A DNA stretch of 64,000 nt from an uncultured Campylobacter sp. (GTDB lineage: Bacteria > Campylobacterota > Campylobacteria > Campylobacterales > Campylobacteraceae). Position 1 is the stretch's first letter. The number at the start of each line of letters is the position of its first letter. Positions 8,994 to 17,459 of this stretch are shown here, in pieces. The notes under the pieces are model-generated. The model saw only the letters and a program-made list of their open reading frames with translations. It was not told where the DNA came from and made no database searches. The DNA lies in NCBI RefSeq assembly GCF_937959485.1, contig NZ_CALGPY010000005.1, positions 62,001-126,000 of the forward strand, read 5' to 3'. Made by a program: the position numbers and the translations under genes.

Positions 8994-9712
8994 GGGTTGA
9001 AGGCTTAAGCTTTTCATACAAAAATAAAGAAATTTTAAAAAACATAAGCTTTGCCGTAAACGAAGGCGAAATTTTAACGATCCTGGGCGTAAACGGCGCC
9101 GGCAAAAGCACGACGATGAAATGCTTAGCGGGCATCTTAAAGACGGATGCTAAGATTGATCTGTGCGGCGCGAGCGTCAAGGAGATCGGCTATCTGACGC
9201 AAAATATTATGCAAGAGGGCGGACTTAGCGTATTTGAGCTAGTGCTTTTGGGTCGCATTTCGAAGCTAAATTTTAAAGTAAGCCGCAGCGATCTGCAAAG
9301 GGTGGAGCATGTACTAAAGCACGTGGGCATCGAGCACCTCGCAAAAAGAAGCTTTAGCGAGCTCTCCGGGGGCCAACAGAGGCTGGTACTCATAGCTATG
9401 GTTTTTGCAAAAACGCCTAAAATCATGCTTTTGGACGAGCCTACCGCAAATTTAGACCTGCTTCATCAAAAAGATATATTAAATTTAATAAGAGACTACA
9501 CGAAATTTTATAAAATTTCGACCGTCATAAATATCCACGACATCAATCACGCTCTGAATTACGGCGATAAAATAATGGTGCTGCATGACGGCGAGATAGC
9601 GTTTCTAGGCGCGCCGAAAGATCTTGATACGGCTCTACTGAGCGAGGTTTTCGGCGTGGAGTTTGAACTGTTTCAAAACAGAAGCGGCAAAAAATTTATC
9701 GCAAATTTTTAG
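8990..9712 (+). CDS. ABC importer ATP-binding protein
   Basis: 240 residues with complete nucleotide-binding motifs: Walker A GVNGAGKST (33-41), Q-loop, signature LSGGQQ (about 125-130), Walker B IMLLDEP (about 145-151) and H-loop NIHD. Start ATG overlaps the permease stop by four bases (ATGA). Energises the FecBCD-type importer. Right after its stop the right copy of the 30-base repeat begins, so it is the last gene of the inserted-looking cassette. Confidence 0.92.
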   Translation: MRVEGLSFSYKNKEILKNISFAVNEGEILTILGVNGAGKSTTMKCLAGILKTDAKIDLCGASVKEIGYLTQNIMQEGGLSVFELVLLGRISKLNFKVSRSDLQRVEHVLKHVGIEHLAKRSFSELSGGQQRLVLIAMVFAKTPKIMLLDEPTANLDLLHQKDILNLIRDYTKFYKISTVINIHDINHALNYGDKIMVLHDGEIAFLGAPKDLDTALLSEVFGVEFELFQNRSGKKFIANF

Positions 9713-9733
9713 CGCTTCTGCGCGGACTTGATC

Positions 9734-9763
9734 AAATTTAACGAAAAGAGATCGTAAATATCG
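9734..9763. repeat. Right copy of 30-base direct repeat, spanning the 3' end of the sensor kinase gene
   Basis: Matches 6721-6750 with two differences (positions 17 and 29 of the repeat). It contains the last eight codons and stop of the kinase gene plus four bases. Recombination between the copies would delete 3,013 bases and place the intact kinase directly before mccA. Confidence 0.7.
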
Positions 9764-11174
9764 CGCCTTCGTCGGAATTCGCAGCGCTTATGCTCCCTCC
9801 GTTTTTTTCGATTATCATCTTGCTCATATATAGTCCGAGCCCGCTGCCCTGCTGCTTTGTAGTAAAGTGCGGCTCAAAAATTTTACCGAGCCGCGCGTCG
9901 TCGATGCGGCTTGCGTTATTTTCGATCGTGATTACTCGCTCGCCCTGCTTTAAAAACGAGCGGATTTTAATCTCGCGCCGTTTAAGCGGCACGTCCAAAA
10001 ATGCCTCTTTTGCGTTGTTTATGATGTTTATAAGCACCTGGATGAGCTCGTTTACGTTGCCGTAAAGGGTGAAATTTTCCTCTATCCGCACGCTTATGTC
10101 GATGACGTGCTTCTTAAGCGAGGCGTTTAAAATTTTACGCGCCTGCTCGATCGCTTCGCCGGCGCTAAATTCCCTCTTAGGCATATTCGGATTGAAGAAA
10201 TTTTTAAAATCCTCGATCGTATCGCTCATAAATTTCACCTGCTCGCCCGCGTCCCTAATGCCGCCTTCGAGCCTCTCTTTTGAAAGCTTACCCCGCTCGT
10301 TGTAAAGCTCTAAATTTATGAGCGTGGAGCTGATTTGCGATAGCGGCTGGCGCCACTGATGCGAGATATTGCCGATCATCTCGCCCATTAGCGCGAGGCG
10401 GCTTTGATTTATCAATAAAAGCTGAGTTTGCATCTTTAAAGTCGCGTTTTTTTTGTGAATTTTATAGATACAAAATATACAGATCAAAAATACCACAAGC
10501 AAGCTTAGGCCGCTGACGACAAACTCTTTGGTGTGATAGAGCAGAATGCTTTTTATCGGAATTTTAAAGCTTATCATCGCGATCGTATCGCCCAGGCCGC
10601 CTTTGAAATTTCCCACATCTCCATAGAGCTCTTGCATCTTTTTAGGTGCTGCGTTGATGCTGTGGCACTCAGTGCACGAAGGCTGGGAGTTTGTTATCGG
10701 CAAGCTCAAAAGATACGAGGCGCCACCTTTATCGTAGACAATTCTGGAGTATTCTTTATATCTGTTTTCTTTAAAGCCCTCTAAAATTTCATTCTCAAAC
10801 TCGCTTCCCTCGTGCTCGGGATTGAGCGGATCGGTAGCGACGAGCTTGTAGTCGTAGTTGATGTTTTCTTTGGCGAGCTGAATTTTATAAATTTCGCGCG
10901 TTATGTAGGTCGAGGACATCAGCCTCGGATCGAAAAAATCCTCACTCAGAAGCTTTTTTTCTTTAAGCTCGTTTATTAGCGGGCGCTGCACGGTCGAGAC
11001 GTAATCGCGCACCGCATTCATCGTATCTAGGATATAAAACGCCTCGCGCCTCGTGTCCTTTAGCGCAAGCTCGCGGTAGAAGTTAAAAACCAAAGCCGTA
11101 ATTACGATATATAGCAGCACGAAAACCGCTACGATAAATTTAAATTTATACTTCAAAGAGATACCCCACCGCAT
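9738..11174 (-). CDS. Sensor histidine kinase with periplasmic haem-c (Tll0287/DUF3365-like) domain
   Basis: 478 residues. TM1 about 12-31, periplasmic domain about 32-213 with a C167-T-E-C-H171 haem c motif and the PITNSQPSCTECH context of Tll0287-like sensor domains, TM2 about 214-238. Cytoplasmic core: phospho-acceptor H272 in NISHQWRQPL, N box near N387 (INIINNAKEAF), G box KQQGSGLGLYM (about 440-450). Covalent haem suggests redox or small-ligand sensing in the periplasm. Overlaps the response regulator gene by 29 bases. In Wolinella a two-component pair (MccR/MccS) lies by and controls the mcc operon; this pair is probably its counterpart, now parted from mccA by the importer. Confidence 0.85.
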   Translation of the reverse strand: MRWGISLKYKFKFIVAVFVLLYIVITALVFNFYRELALKDTRREAFYILDTMNAVRDYVSTVQRPLINELKEKKLLSEDFFDPRLMSSTYITREIYKIQLAKENINYDYKLVATDPLNPEHEGSEFENEILEGFKENRYKEYSRIVYDKGGASYLLSLPITNSQPSCTECHSINAAPKKMQELYGDVGNFKGGLGDTIAMISFKIPIKSILLYHTKEFVVSGLSLLVVFLICIFCIYKIHKKNATLKMQTQLLLINQSRLALMGEMIGNISHQWRQPLSQISSTLINLELYNERGKLSKERLEGGIRDAGEQVKFMSDTIEDFKNFFNPNMPKREFSAGEAIEQARKILNASLKKHVIDISVRIEENFTLYGNVNELIQVLINIINNAKEAFLDVPLKRREIKIRSFLKQGERVITIENNASRIDDARLGKIFEPHFTTKQQGSGLGLYMSKMIIEKNGGSISAANSDEGAIFTISFR

Positions 11175-11835
11175 ATAAATTTTTGATCACGTCCTTGCCT
11201 ATCTTGCGGCGTAGCTCTTTGACGATCGCCTTGATCGCTTCCTTGCTGGGCTGCTCGAACTCCCACATATAGTCGAATAACTGCTCGTAGGTTACGGTTT
11301 GATTTTTGCGCGCTAAGAAGTACTCCAAAAGCTTGCTCTCGCTTTTGGAAAGATGACAGGCACTCTCTTTGACATAGATGATCTTTTTGGCAAAATCATA
11401 TTTCAGTTCATCGTTTATGTTAAATATCGGCGCGTGACTTATCAGCTCCGCAGCGACGTCTTGCAGCGCCTTTATAAAGGCGTTTTTGTCGTACGGCTTA
11501 GGCAGATACCTGGTGATCTTAAGCTCCACCGCCCGCCACAGATACTCCTGCTCGGTGTGGCTCGAAAGTATCACGATCGGCACCGAGATGCCGGCAGCTC
11601 GGATCTTTTTAACGACCTCTAGCCCGTCCATATGCGGCACGCCGATATCAAAAACCAGCGCGTCGTACGAGCCGCTCATCGCCTCATCGAGCGCCTCCAG
11701 CCCGTCCTTAACCCCCACTACTTCGCCAAAAAACAGCTGCAGCGATTCGGTTATATTTTTTAAAATCCCAGGCTCATCCTCTAGACAAAGAACCCTTTTA
11801 TTGGACAAAACGTCCAATAATTCGTAATCTTGCAT
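11146..11835 (-). CDS. Response regulator with winged-helix DNA-binding domain
   Basis: 229 residues. Receiver domain 12-125 with acidic pocket (LEDEP, 18-22), phospho-acceptor D63 (VFDIG), and K113 (LPKPYD). C-terminal OmpR/PhoB-type winged helix about 140-229, ending in the usual YAVGYLFEV. First gene of the pair with the haem-binding kinase, 29-base overlap. Likely controls the mcc genes; target site not identified. Confidence 0.9.
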   Translation of the reverse strand: MQDYELLDVLSNKRVLCLEDEPGILKNITESLQLFFGEVVGVKDGLEALDEAMSGSYDALVFDIGVPHMDGLEVVKKIRAAGISVPIVILSSHTEQEYLWRAVELKITRYLPKPYDKNAFIKALQDVAAELISHAPIFNINDELKYDFAKKIIYVKESACHLSKSESKLLEYFLARKNQTVTYEQLFDYMWEFEQPSKEAIKAIVKELRRKIGKDVIKNLYAVGYLFEV

Positions 11836-12226
11836 ACTCTATCCGCCTCCAAGTTTAGCGCATTTCATTCTTAGTCGTCTCTTAAAATATAACTAGACTT
11901 AGATTATATAAATTTAGCATTAAACTAACGTTAAAAAATATACCAAAGCGGTTTGCACGCAAATTTAAACTGAAAACTACCTATACGTGAGCTTTACGTC
12001 TTGTATAAGTCGAATAAAAATATCACAAGAACATAAAAAGGCGGGGCGATAAGCTTGATATTAAATTTTACCGCCTCGCAGGCGGCATATGAAAGGCGGT
12101 AAAATTCTATTTTAGAGGGGCTTACATATGCATTTTGTAGACGAAAGGCAATTAAAACATAAAATCTCAGCTCCGCAGCTCGGCGGAATAGAATTTAAAA
12201 TTTAGCCCAAGCCGGGCATACTAAAG
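11836..12226. other. Intergenic stretch, no gene
   Basis: A/T-rich leader of the response regulator gene on the right flank of its start, followed by a hairpin (12064-12106). No reading frame of interest was found on either strand. Confidence 0.6.
12064..12106 (-). terminator. Perfect 13-base inverted repeat, possible terminator
   Basis: Arms AATTTTACCGCCT (12064-12076) and its complement (12094-12106) around a 17-base loop that holds a small nested hairpin. It lies 120 bases beyond the stop of the Met/His-rich membrane protein and could end that transcript; the arm itself supplies a short T stretch on the minus strand (TTTT within AAAATT complement). Distance from the gene makes this tentative. 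Confidence 0.45.
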
Positions 12227-12817
12227 TTAATGTGAATGCTCCATCTTTGAGTGATCCATGTTCTCCATCGAGCCATGATCCATATGCGAATGATCCATCC
12301 CCTCCATCGAACCCATATCGTGGCTCATCCCGCTCATCGAGCCATGATCCATCATAGAATGTTCCATGCCGCTCATACCTGGATCGGTCATTCCAAAAAT
12401 CATCGCGACGTGTCCTAACACCAAAAATACAATCAGCGCCAAGAAATGAAATTTAAGCCTAGCTCTAAATTCCGCTCCTTTTGCGATAACTCCGAGCTCC
12501 AAAAGTAGCAGCACCAGCGCAGGCAGCGCCGCCGCTACGTATGCCGCCAAAGCTAAAGTGTCCGCAGCGCCACGCAAATGAATAGCGGGCAAAATTTTAA
12601 CCGCTACGTAAATGATTAATATCGTAAAATAAGCGCCGAGAATGATGCTAAGGCATTTATTGATTTTTAGCGCCAAAGAGCCCTCCTTCGCGCGGTACAA
12701 GCTAAAAAATTCGCTCGCTACTATCGCTTCTGCTAAGCCCATCGGCACCGCCATAAATAAAATCAAATTCCACGGCTGATTTGCCATCAAAAGTTCCATG
12801 TAATTCGTCATTGCCAT
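12227..12817 (-). CDS. Membrane protein with Met/His-rich metal-binding tail (DUF6803-like)
   Basis: 196 residues. Four hydrophobic segments (about 17-38, 52-75, 85-108, 122-142) are followed by a 50-residue tail made of repeats of MDHS, HGSM, GMSH and MEHS, ending KMEHSH. About half of the tail is Met or His, the composition of Cu(I)/Cu(II)-binding proteins. Tail side of the membrane cannot be fixed from sequence. No partner genes adjoin it; it stands 400 bases from the regulator pair near the Cu-dependent mccA. Role in copper handling is inference. Confidence 0.65.
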   Translation of the reverse strand: MAMTNYMELLMANQPWNLILFMAVPMGLAEAIVASEFFSLYRAKEGSLALKINKCLSIILGAYFTILIIYVAVKILPAIHLRGAADTLALAAYVAAALPALVLLLLELGVIAKGAEFRARLKFHFLALIVFLVLGHVAMIFGMTDPGMSGMEHSMMDHGSMSGMSHDMGSMEGMDHSHMDHGSMENMDHSKMEHSH

Positions 12818-13131
12818 GTTTTCTCCTTATTTTGGTTTAAAAGGCGCAATTCTAGCGGCTTTCGGTAAAAAATTTTAAAACGATAGATAAGATTAAGTGC
12901 GCCTTTAATCTTATCTTTCCGCAAAATGATTTGAGCTGCGTCTTAAAGCTCGCCCGCAAATATTAAATTTTTAATCTCGCCTCGCACACCGCCCCTTCGT
13001 ATCTAACGCAAAATTTAGAAAATTTATATTTGCAGATGCAGATGCCTTAAATTTATCCGAAACGCTTTAAATTTCGTAAAATTTCAGTTTTACAAAGATA
13101 AAATTACGAAATTTTTTTAAAAGGATTTAAA
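12818..13131. other. Intergenic stretch between divergent genes
   Basis: Holds the TTCTCC-type ribosome site (complement) of the left gene and the AAAAGGA site before 13132; otherwise A/T-rich with several AAATTT blocks. No RNA gene or reading frame recognised. Confidence 0.5.
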
Positions 13132-13350
13132 ATGAAAAACGCCCTCTTGTTCGCCTGCGCAGCGCTATTTATATGCGCTTGCTCCGCTCCACAGCAGCCA
13201 AAGCCAGGCGTTTCGCATTGCAGCGAGCCCAAAATGGACAAGGCGTCGCATCAGATGATTCAAATTTGCGGCGAAAGCGAAGATCCGCAAATCGAAAATA
13301 TGCAGTGCAACGAAAACGGACTTTGCTTCGGCACCGCAAAAATCAGGTAG
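13132..13350 (+). CDS. Small lipoprotein, unknown function
   Basis: 72 residues. Signal peptide with lipobox ending ICAC (Cys17), so a 56-residue lipid-anchored mature protein. It contains five further cysteines (HCSEP, QICGE, QCNENGLCFG), possibly two disulfides. AAAAGGA lies seven bases before the ATG. No family recognised and no operon partner. Its cysteine-rich lipoprotein character resembles the lipoprotein at 61311-61787 in style only. Confidence 0.6.
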   Translation: MKNALLFACAALFICACSAPQQPKPGVSHCSEPKMDKASHQMIQICGESEDPQIENMQCNENGLCFGTAKIR

Positions 13351-14594
13351 CCGAAACGTCTTGCGAGTGCCAGCGCTAAATTTAACTATTTTAGAGCCAA
13401 GATCGAGCGCCCGCAAGCGGTCTAAATCGCGCTTTAAAATTTTGCTTGCAATTTAAATTTAGCCCCGCTTCAAGCGCTAATGCATTTTATCTATCTTATT
13501 TTAGCTGCGCCCGCCGATTGATCGAGTTGCTCTTGGCGCGATGAAATTTTAAAATTTCATCGCCAAACATGGCGCGGAATTAGGATTTAAAAGTAAGCGC
13601 GGCTCAAATTTAATAAGTTTAAAATTTTAAAACGACATGCGATTTAAAATTTTACGCTTCTTGAATGCTAGCGGTGCAAAATTTCGCGCAAGCTCAAAAT
13701 CCGCGCCAGGCAATTTTGTGCCGCTGCAAAATTTCTAGATCACAACTCCGCTAAGTAGAATTTTTGGCGGTGCAGATGGGGGCGCAAAATCTGCGCCGTG
13801 TAATCCCACGCGGATCGCACTATACAAATTTCTATATCGTGCACCCAAACCCATAGCCTATATCGCCACAAGATCGCTTGCGAAATGGCGTAGCAGCCTT
13901 AGTCGCATAGCGCAACGCAGCCTTACTCGCTGCATAGCCCAGGTCCATAACTGTAGTGCAAAATGGCGCAAAATTCTTTGCCGTGCGGTAGGAGTTCTCA
14001 GAGCAAAAAAGGCGCGGTATCCTCTACCGACGGTGCGAGTTTATAGTCTAACTCGCGCCTTAGAATTCCCCTCAAACTCATTACTTAAAATTACGTCTCA
14101 AAAAAAATCACGTATGAGAAATTCCGCTTTATCTTTACGGCTTAAAATTTCGTATGGATCGCACCGAGCGAAATCCAATCACTGCGCGACGTAATCTTAA
14201 AATTTCAGCGGTGAGCTCGTAGCGATATTAAATTATGCTTCATTATTACGACTTAAATTCTATCATAAGCCCGCAGATTTAAAATTTTACTTCAAACGAC
14301 GCCGTAAAATTTCTACCCTTGCCTAGGCACATATCTCTCGGTGCCTGCGCCGCTCGCACTTAGCGGCGACGCTATATCTTTGCCGATAGCAACCCTCGCA
14401 CAGGGCGCCTGCCACAGCGCGTAGAAAACAAAGCGCGTCTCTTTCATAATCGCCGTCTCTAGAAATTTTAAGCGACCGCAAAATTTTAAAATTTAAAAGC
14501 AGCTTGCAATTAGACCAATTTTCATAAATTTGGATTTGCTTTGTAGCGGCGCAATCTGGTGAGCAAGGCGCAACCATAAGTTACGCAGCTAGCT
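13351..14594. other. Gene-poor stretch of 1.2 kb
   Basis: Stop-rich in all frames, with many AAATTT/AAAATTT blocks (a full AAATTTTAAAATTT at about 13545-13558). The only frame that looks remotely coding is a 44-codon one on the minus strand, 14313-14447 (starts MKETRFVFYALWQAP), with a weak ribosome site; it may be a remnant. Otherwise nothing recognised. Confidence 0.5.
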
Positions 14595-15011
14595 TTACGC
14601 CAGCTGCTTAAACATTTCGATCTGTTCCTTCGTAAGCTCGATCAAATCATCGTTTGCGTATTTAAGCGATGTCTCCAGACTTGCGATGAGCTCCTTACGG
14701 ACGAAGCTCACGCTAAAAAGCGTCGCCCAAAATCGCGCTCCGCTGCCAGTGCTCGGATCCTCCAAGACCGCTCTAATCGCAGCTACCGCAGCAGCATCGT
14801 CCGCCGCGCCCAATACCTCGTCCACGAGCGGATATTCACCTGCGCCGTCGCCCTCGTTTAGCGAGCGCAAAAGCGGCTCAAGCGCCTCGTCGCAGGGATT
14901 ATCACGCAAGAACTCCCGCACCGCGCGAAACTCTGCCGCGAGCTGATCCGAAAGCTGCGCAGGCATCGGCTGATGAAGTCTCAAAAAGTCTAATGCCGTT
15001 TGCTTGTCCAT
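14595..15011 (-). CDS. Hypothetical helical protein
   Basis: 138 residues, acidic, predicted almost all-helical (Ala/Leu/Glu-rich), no signal peptide or membrane segment. Good ribosome site (AAAGGAAT, complement) seven bases before the ATG at 15011 and normal codon use, so it is probably a real gene. No family recognised; the layout resembles small immunity or HEAT-like proteins but that is only an impression. Stands alone, downstream in orientation of the hao genes but beyond their terminator. Confidence 0.55.
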   Translation of the reverse strand: MDKQTALDFLRLHQPMPAQLSDQLAAEFRAVREFLRDNPCDEALEPLLRSLNEGDGAGEYPLVDEVLGAADDAAAVAAIRAVLEDPSTGSGARFWATLFSVSFVRKELIASLETSLKYANDDLIELTKEQIEMFKQLA

Positions 15012-15210
15012 AAAATTCCTTTTAAATGATATGCGCGATTGTAGCTAATTTTGGATTGCAAAGAGATAAATTTACTCTAATTTATCAGCTACTTCCGTCA
15101 TAAATTCTCAATAATCTTAAATAATTAGATAGTGATTTTGTAAGTGGCTTTTAGGGGCGATTTTCGATGGGCTTTGCGCGGATTACAAAATAAAATTCCA
15201 AAATTTTATC

Positions 15211-15244
15211 CAAACAAAAAAGCCCCTGCGAAGTGCAGGGGCTT
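15211..15244 (-). terminator. Rho-independent terminator of the hao operon
   Basis: Perfect 10-base stem AAGCCCCTGC / GCAGGGGCTT (15220-15229 and 15235-15244) with a 5-base loop, followed on the minus strand by TTTTTTGTTTG. It lies 47 bases beyond the haoA stop. Confidence 0.9.
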
Positions 15245-15291
15245 ACAAGCTTGATCTGTTTAGTCCGGCAAATTTAGCAGACTAAGAAGGA

Positions 15292-16692
15292 TTATTCCTC
15301 GATCTTGCCGGTTTTGATGCGGCGCTCGTAGATTTCGCGCATCTCTCTGATATCATTTTTGACCTCGAATACGCCGTGCCAATGCGAATAATCAGGTCCG
15401 CCCATTAGCGCGCCTTGGCGCATTCTGCGACCCTCGTGGTGCCATGAAACATAGTAGATTCGCTGGAACGCATCCGCCCAAGGATCGTCTTTTAGAAGTT
15501 TCTTTTCCTTAAGCTCTTTTAGCATCTTAGTCGCTTCGTCGTTGTAAACGTTATATAGAAGTACCTGCTTATCGCCCGCCTCAAAGAAATTATTCGTGTG
15601 GGTACTTGCATGGCATTCTTTGCAGACTTGCTTCATCTCGGCACGCGCTGCCTCAGGACCGTTGAGGTTACCCGCCAAAGGATTACCAATGTTTAACTTG
15701 CCGGTATTTAAAAACTCGCTTACCGCGGTCTCATTACCGCCGGTGCGTAGATTGCTCTTAGGCAGCCACAAATTCCACTTCAAGCGTTGAGATACATTGT
15801 GAGTGGAGTTTAGATCGCCCACACCGCCGCTAATATGGCAGGTCGCGCATGTAGGAGCGCGGTAATCAGGAACTGCCCAAGTACCAGGAGCGCTGTCAAA
15901 TTTCCACTCATTGCCTTCAGCGTTAAATACGTGTCCGTGCATTGAGTTATTGTAAATTTCGATATCCGGATGATCAGGTCCTAAGTGGCAAGATGCGCAA
16001 GCAGCAGGCTTACGAGCTTCAGCAATCGAAAATTTATGACCCGAGTGGCACGATTTGCATCCGCCTACGCTACCGTCCGGATAAACCGTACCAATGCCGT
16101 AAACGGGCCAGGTCTCTTTGGTAGGCTTGTTATGCTCATCCATTTTAACGACGCTACCGTGGCATTGAGAGCAGCCGGTAATATCAGGCGCATGTTTAAG
16201 ATCAGGGATATCACGTCCTTCGTAGTGATACATTAGATCAACTATTCCTTTGTTGGCTTGCATCTGCATAGCACCTCTTGCGTGACCGCTGTTTTCAAAC
16301 TCTTTAACCTCGTTGCTGTGGCATTTAGCACAGGTTTTTGGGCTAACTAGCACCGAAATATGATTGTCTGTGTCTTTCGGATGCGGCTCTTTAGCTGCCA
16401 TAGGGCTATCTGCTGGCTGCGAGTGGCAGTCGGTACAGCTAACGCCTACGTGAGCGTGGCGGCTCATCTTCCAATCCGCAACGACGCCCGGAGTTTTTTC
16501 GGCATGGCACTCGACACAGCGTCTAGCTAGCGGCGTAAGCTGCCTATTTACCTTTAAATTCTTCGTAAGACTAACGTTTACGGAATTGCTTACGTTCGCG
16601 TCCGACGCGGACATATTCGCATGCTGCGCGGGCATTTCTGCGAATGCAAACGATGCGATACAGGCTATTAAAATAGCGACTTTTTTTAGCAT
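15292..16692 (-). CDS. haoA: Octahaem hydroxylamine oxidoreductase-family cytochrome c (epsilon-Hao)
   Basis: 466 residues, signal peptide 1-18, eight CXXCH sites at C59, C86, C121, C174, C212, C232, C282 and C357, then a conserved C-terminal part with YYVSWHHEGRRMRQG (413-427) and PDYSHWHG (433-440) typical of the Hao family. Epsilonproteobacterial Hao (studied in C. curvus and C. fetus) lacks the tyrosine cross-link of nitrifier Hao and acts mainly as a reductase of nitrite/hydroxylamine-type substrates. Whether Y435 or another Tyr aligns with the cross-linking residue needs an alignment. Second gene after the tetrahaem quinol dehydrogenase, 10 bases apart. Confidence 0.9.
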   Translation of the reverse strand: MLKKVAILIACIASFAFAEMPAQHANMSASDANVSNSVNVSLTKNLKVNRQLTPLARRCVECHAEKTPGVVADWKMSRHAHVGVSCTDCHSQPADSPMAAKEPHPKDTDNHISVLVSPKTCAKCHSNEVKEFENSGHARGAMQMQANKGIVDLMYHYEGRDIPDLKHAPDITGCSQCHGSVVKMDEHNKPTKETWPVYGIGTVYPDGSVGGCKSCHSGHKFSIAEARKPAACASCHLGPDHPDIEIYNNSMHGHVFNAEGNEWKFDSAPGTWAVPDYRAPTCATCHISGGVGDLNSTHNVSQRLKWNLWLPKSNLRTGGNETAVSEFLNTGKLNIGNPLAGNLNGPEAARAEMKQVCKECHASTHTNNFFEAGDKQVLLYNVYNDEATKMLKELKEKKLLKDDPWADAFQRIYYVSWHHEGRRMRQGALMGGPDYSHWHGVFEVKNDIREMREIYERRIKTGKIEE

Positions 16693-16702
16693 TGCTTCTC
16701 CT

Positions 16703-17260
16703 TTACTTGGTTTTGTTATTTTCTCGGTTGTATTTATCCCAATATTTGGTAATCTCTATACCCATATTTTTGTGACCGACGTTTTCGTGGCACTGCACGC
16801 AGGTTTTGCCGGTAGTGCCCGCGAAATAATCCCTATGCGCGAGCCAGGCTTTATTTACTTGATTATTCTGCTCTTTTAAATTTCGGTGGCAGCTTAGACA
16901 GCCGCTTTCATAGACGAAATGATTTCGCTCCTTGCGTTTTTCTTGCCAGTCGATCTTATCGGCATCGGTAAAGACCGTCTTGTAGACATCATTTGCGGAG
17001 GTTAGAGCTTTGGTCCAAAGATACATAAAGGTATTTTCATGAGAGACGTGACAGGCGACGCAATCGGCTTTGAAACCTTGCGGGTTATTGCCGCCGTGAA
17101 CGTCGTTGTGAAAGGCGTTTGCCATCGGCTGCATCGTATGACAGGATACGCAGAATTTATCGGTGCCCGTAAGGTGAACCATCTCTGCAATCCCAAGAGA
17201 AAGTATCATTCCTATAAGCACACAAGCGCCCACGAGCAGCACAAGAGTTTTCTTTTTCAT
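16703..17260 (-). CDS. Tetrahaem NapC/NirT-family quinol dehydrogenase (CycX-like)
   Basis: 185 residues with one N-terminal membrane anchor (about 5-25) and four CXXCH haem sites (C37, C67, C121, C154). Such proteins take electrons from menaquinol to a soluble periplasmic reductase; its gene precedes haoA in one transcript, so Hao is the likely partner. Start at 17260 with AAGGAAAC in front. Confidence 0.9.
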   Translation of the reverse strand: MKKKTLVLLVGACVLIGMILSLGIAEMVHLTGTDKFCVSCHTMQPMANAFHNDVHGGNNPQGFKADCVACHVSHENTFMYLWTKALTSANDVYKTVFTDADKIDWQEKRKERNHFVYESGCLSCHRNLKEQNNQVNKAWLAHRDYFAGTTGKTCVQCHENVGHKNMGIEITKYWDKYNRENNKTK

Positions 17261-17328
17261 AGGTTTCCTTGATTTTAAAATTTCTTCGCAAAATTTTTAG
17301 TATTTGATAATTCGAAAAGCGATATTTT

Positions 17329-17334
17329 ATTATA
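17329..17334 (-). promoter_or_regulatory. Candidate -10 element of the hao operon
   Basis: TATAAT on the minus strand, 69 bases before the cycX-like start codon. No clear -35, as is usual for Campylobacter sigma-70 promoters. Confidence 0.4.
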
Positions 17335-17399
17335 AAAAGATTAAAAACCGCTTATTTTCTAGCCTTTTGTTAAAATTTATTAAATGAATATAAAATTTT

Positions 17400-17430
17400 A
17401 AACTAAGTTTTTAGTTTAACGGAATATAAT
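17400..17430 (+). promoter_or_regulatory. Fumarase promoter with palindromic operator candidate
   Basis: Perfect inverted repeat AAACTAA-GTTT-TTAGTTT (17400-17417) covers the -35 position, and TATAAT (17425-17430) is an ideal -10, 30 bases before the ATG at 17460. A dimeric regulator binding the palindrome would block or modulate this promoter. The site lies between divergent hao and fumarase genes. Confidence 0.55.
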
Positions 17431-17459
17431 CCATTAAAATTTCAATACAAGGAGAGATC

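Noticed and set aside
14323..14577. 84-codon minus-strand frame
   Set aside because: Text is not protein-like and it runs across A/T-block spacer DNA; the shorter alternative frame at 14313-14447 is noted instead with low weight.
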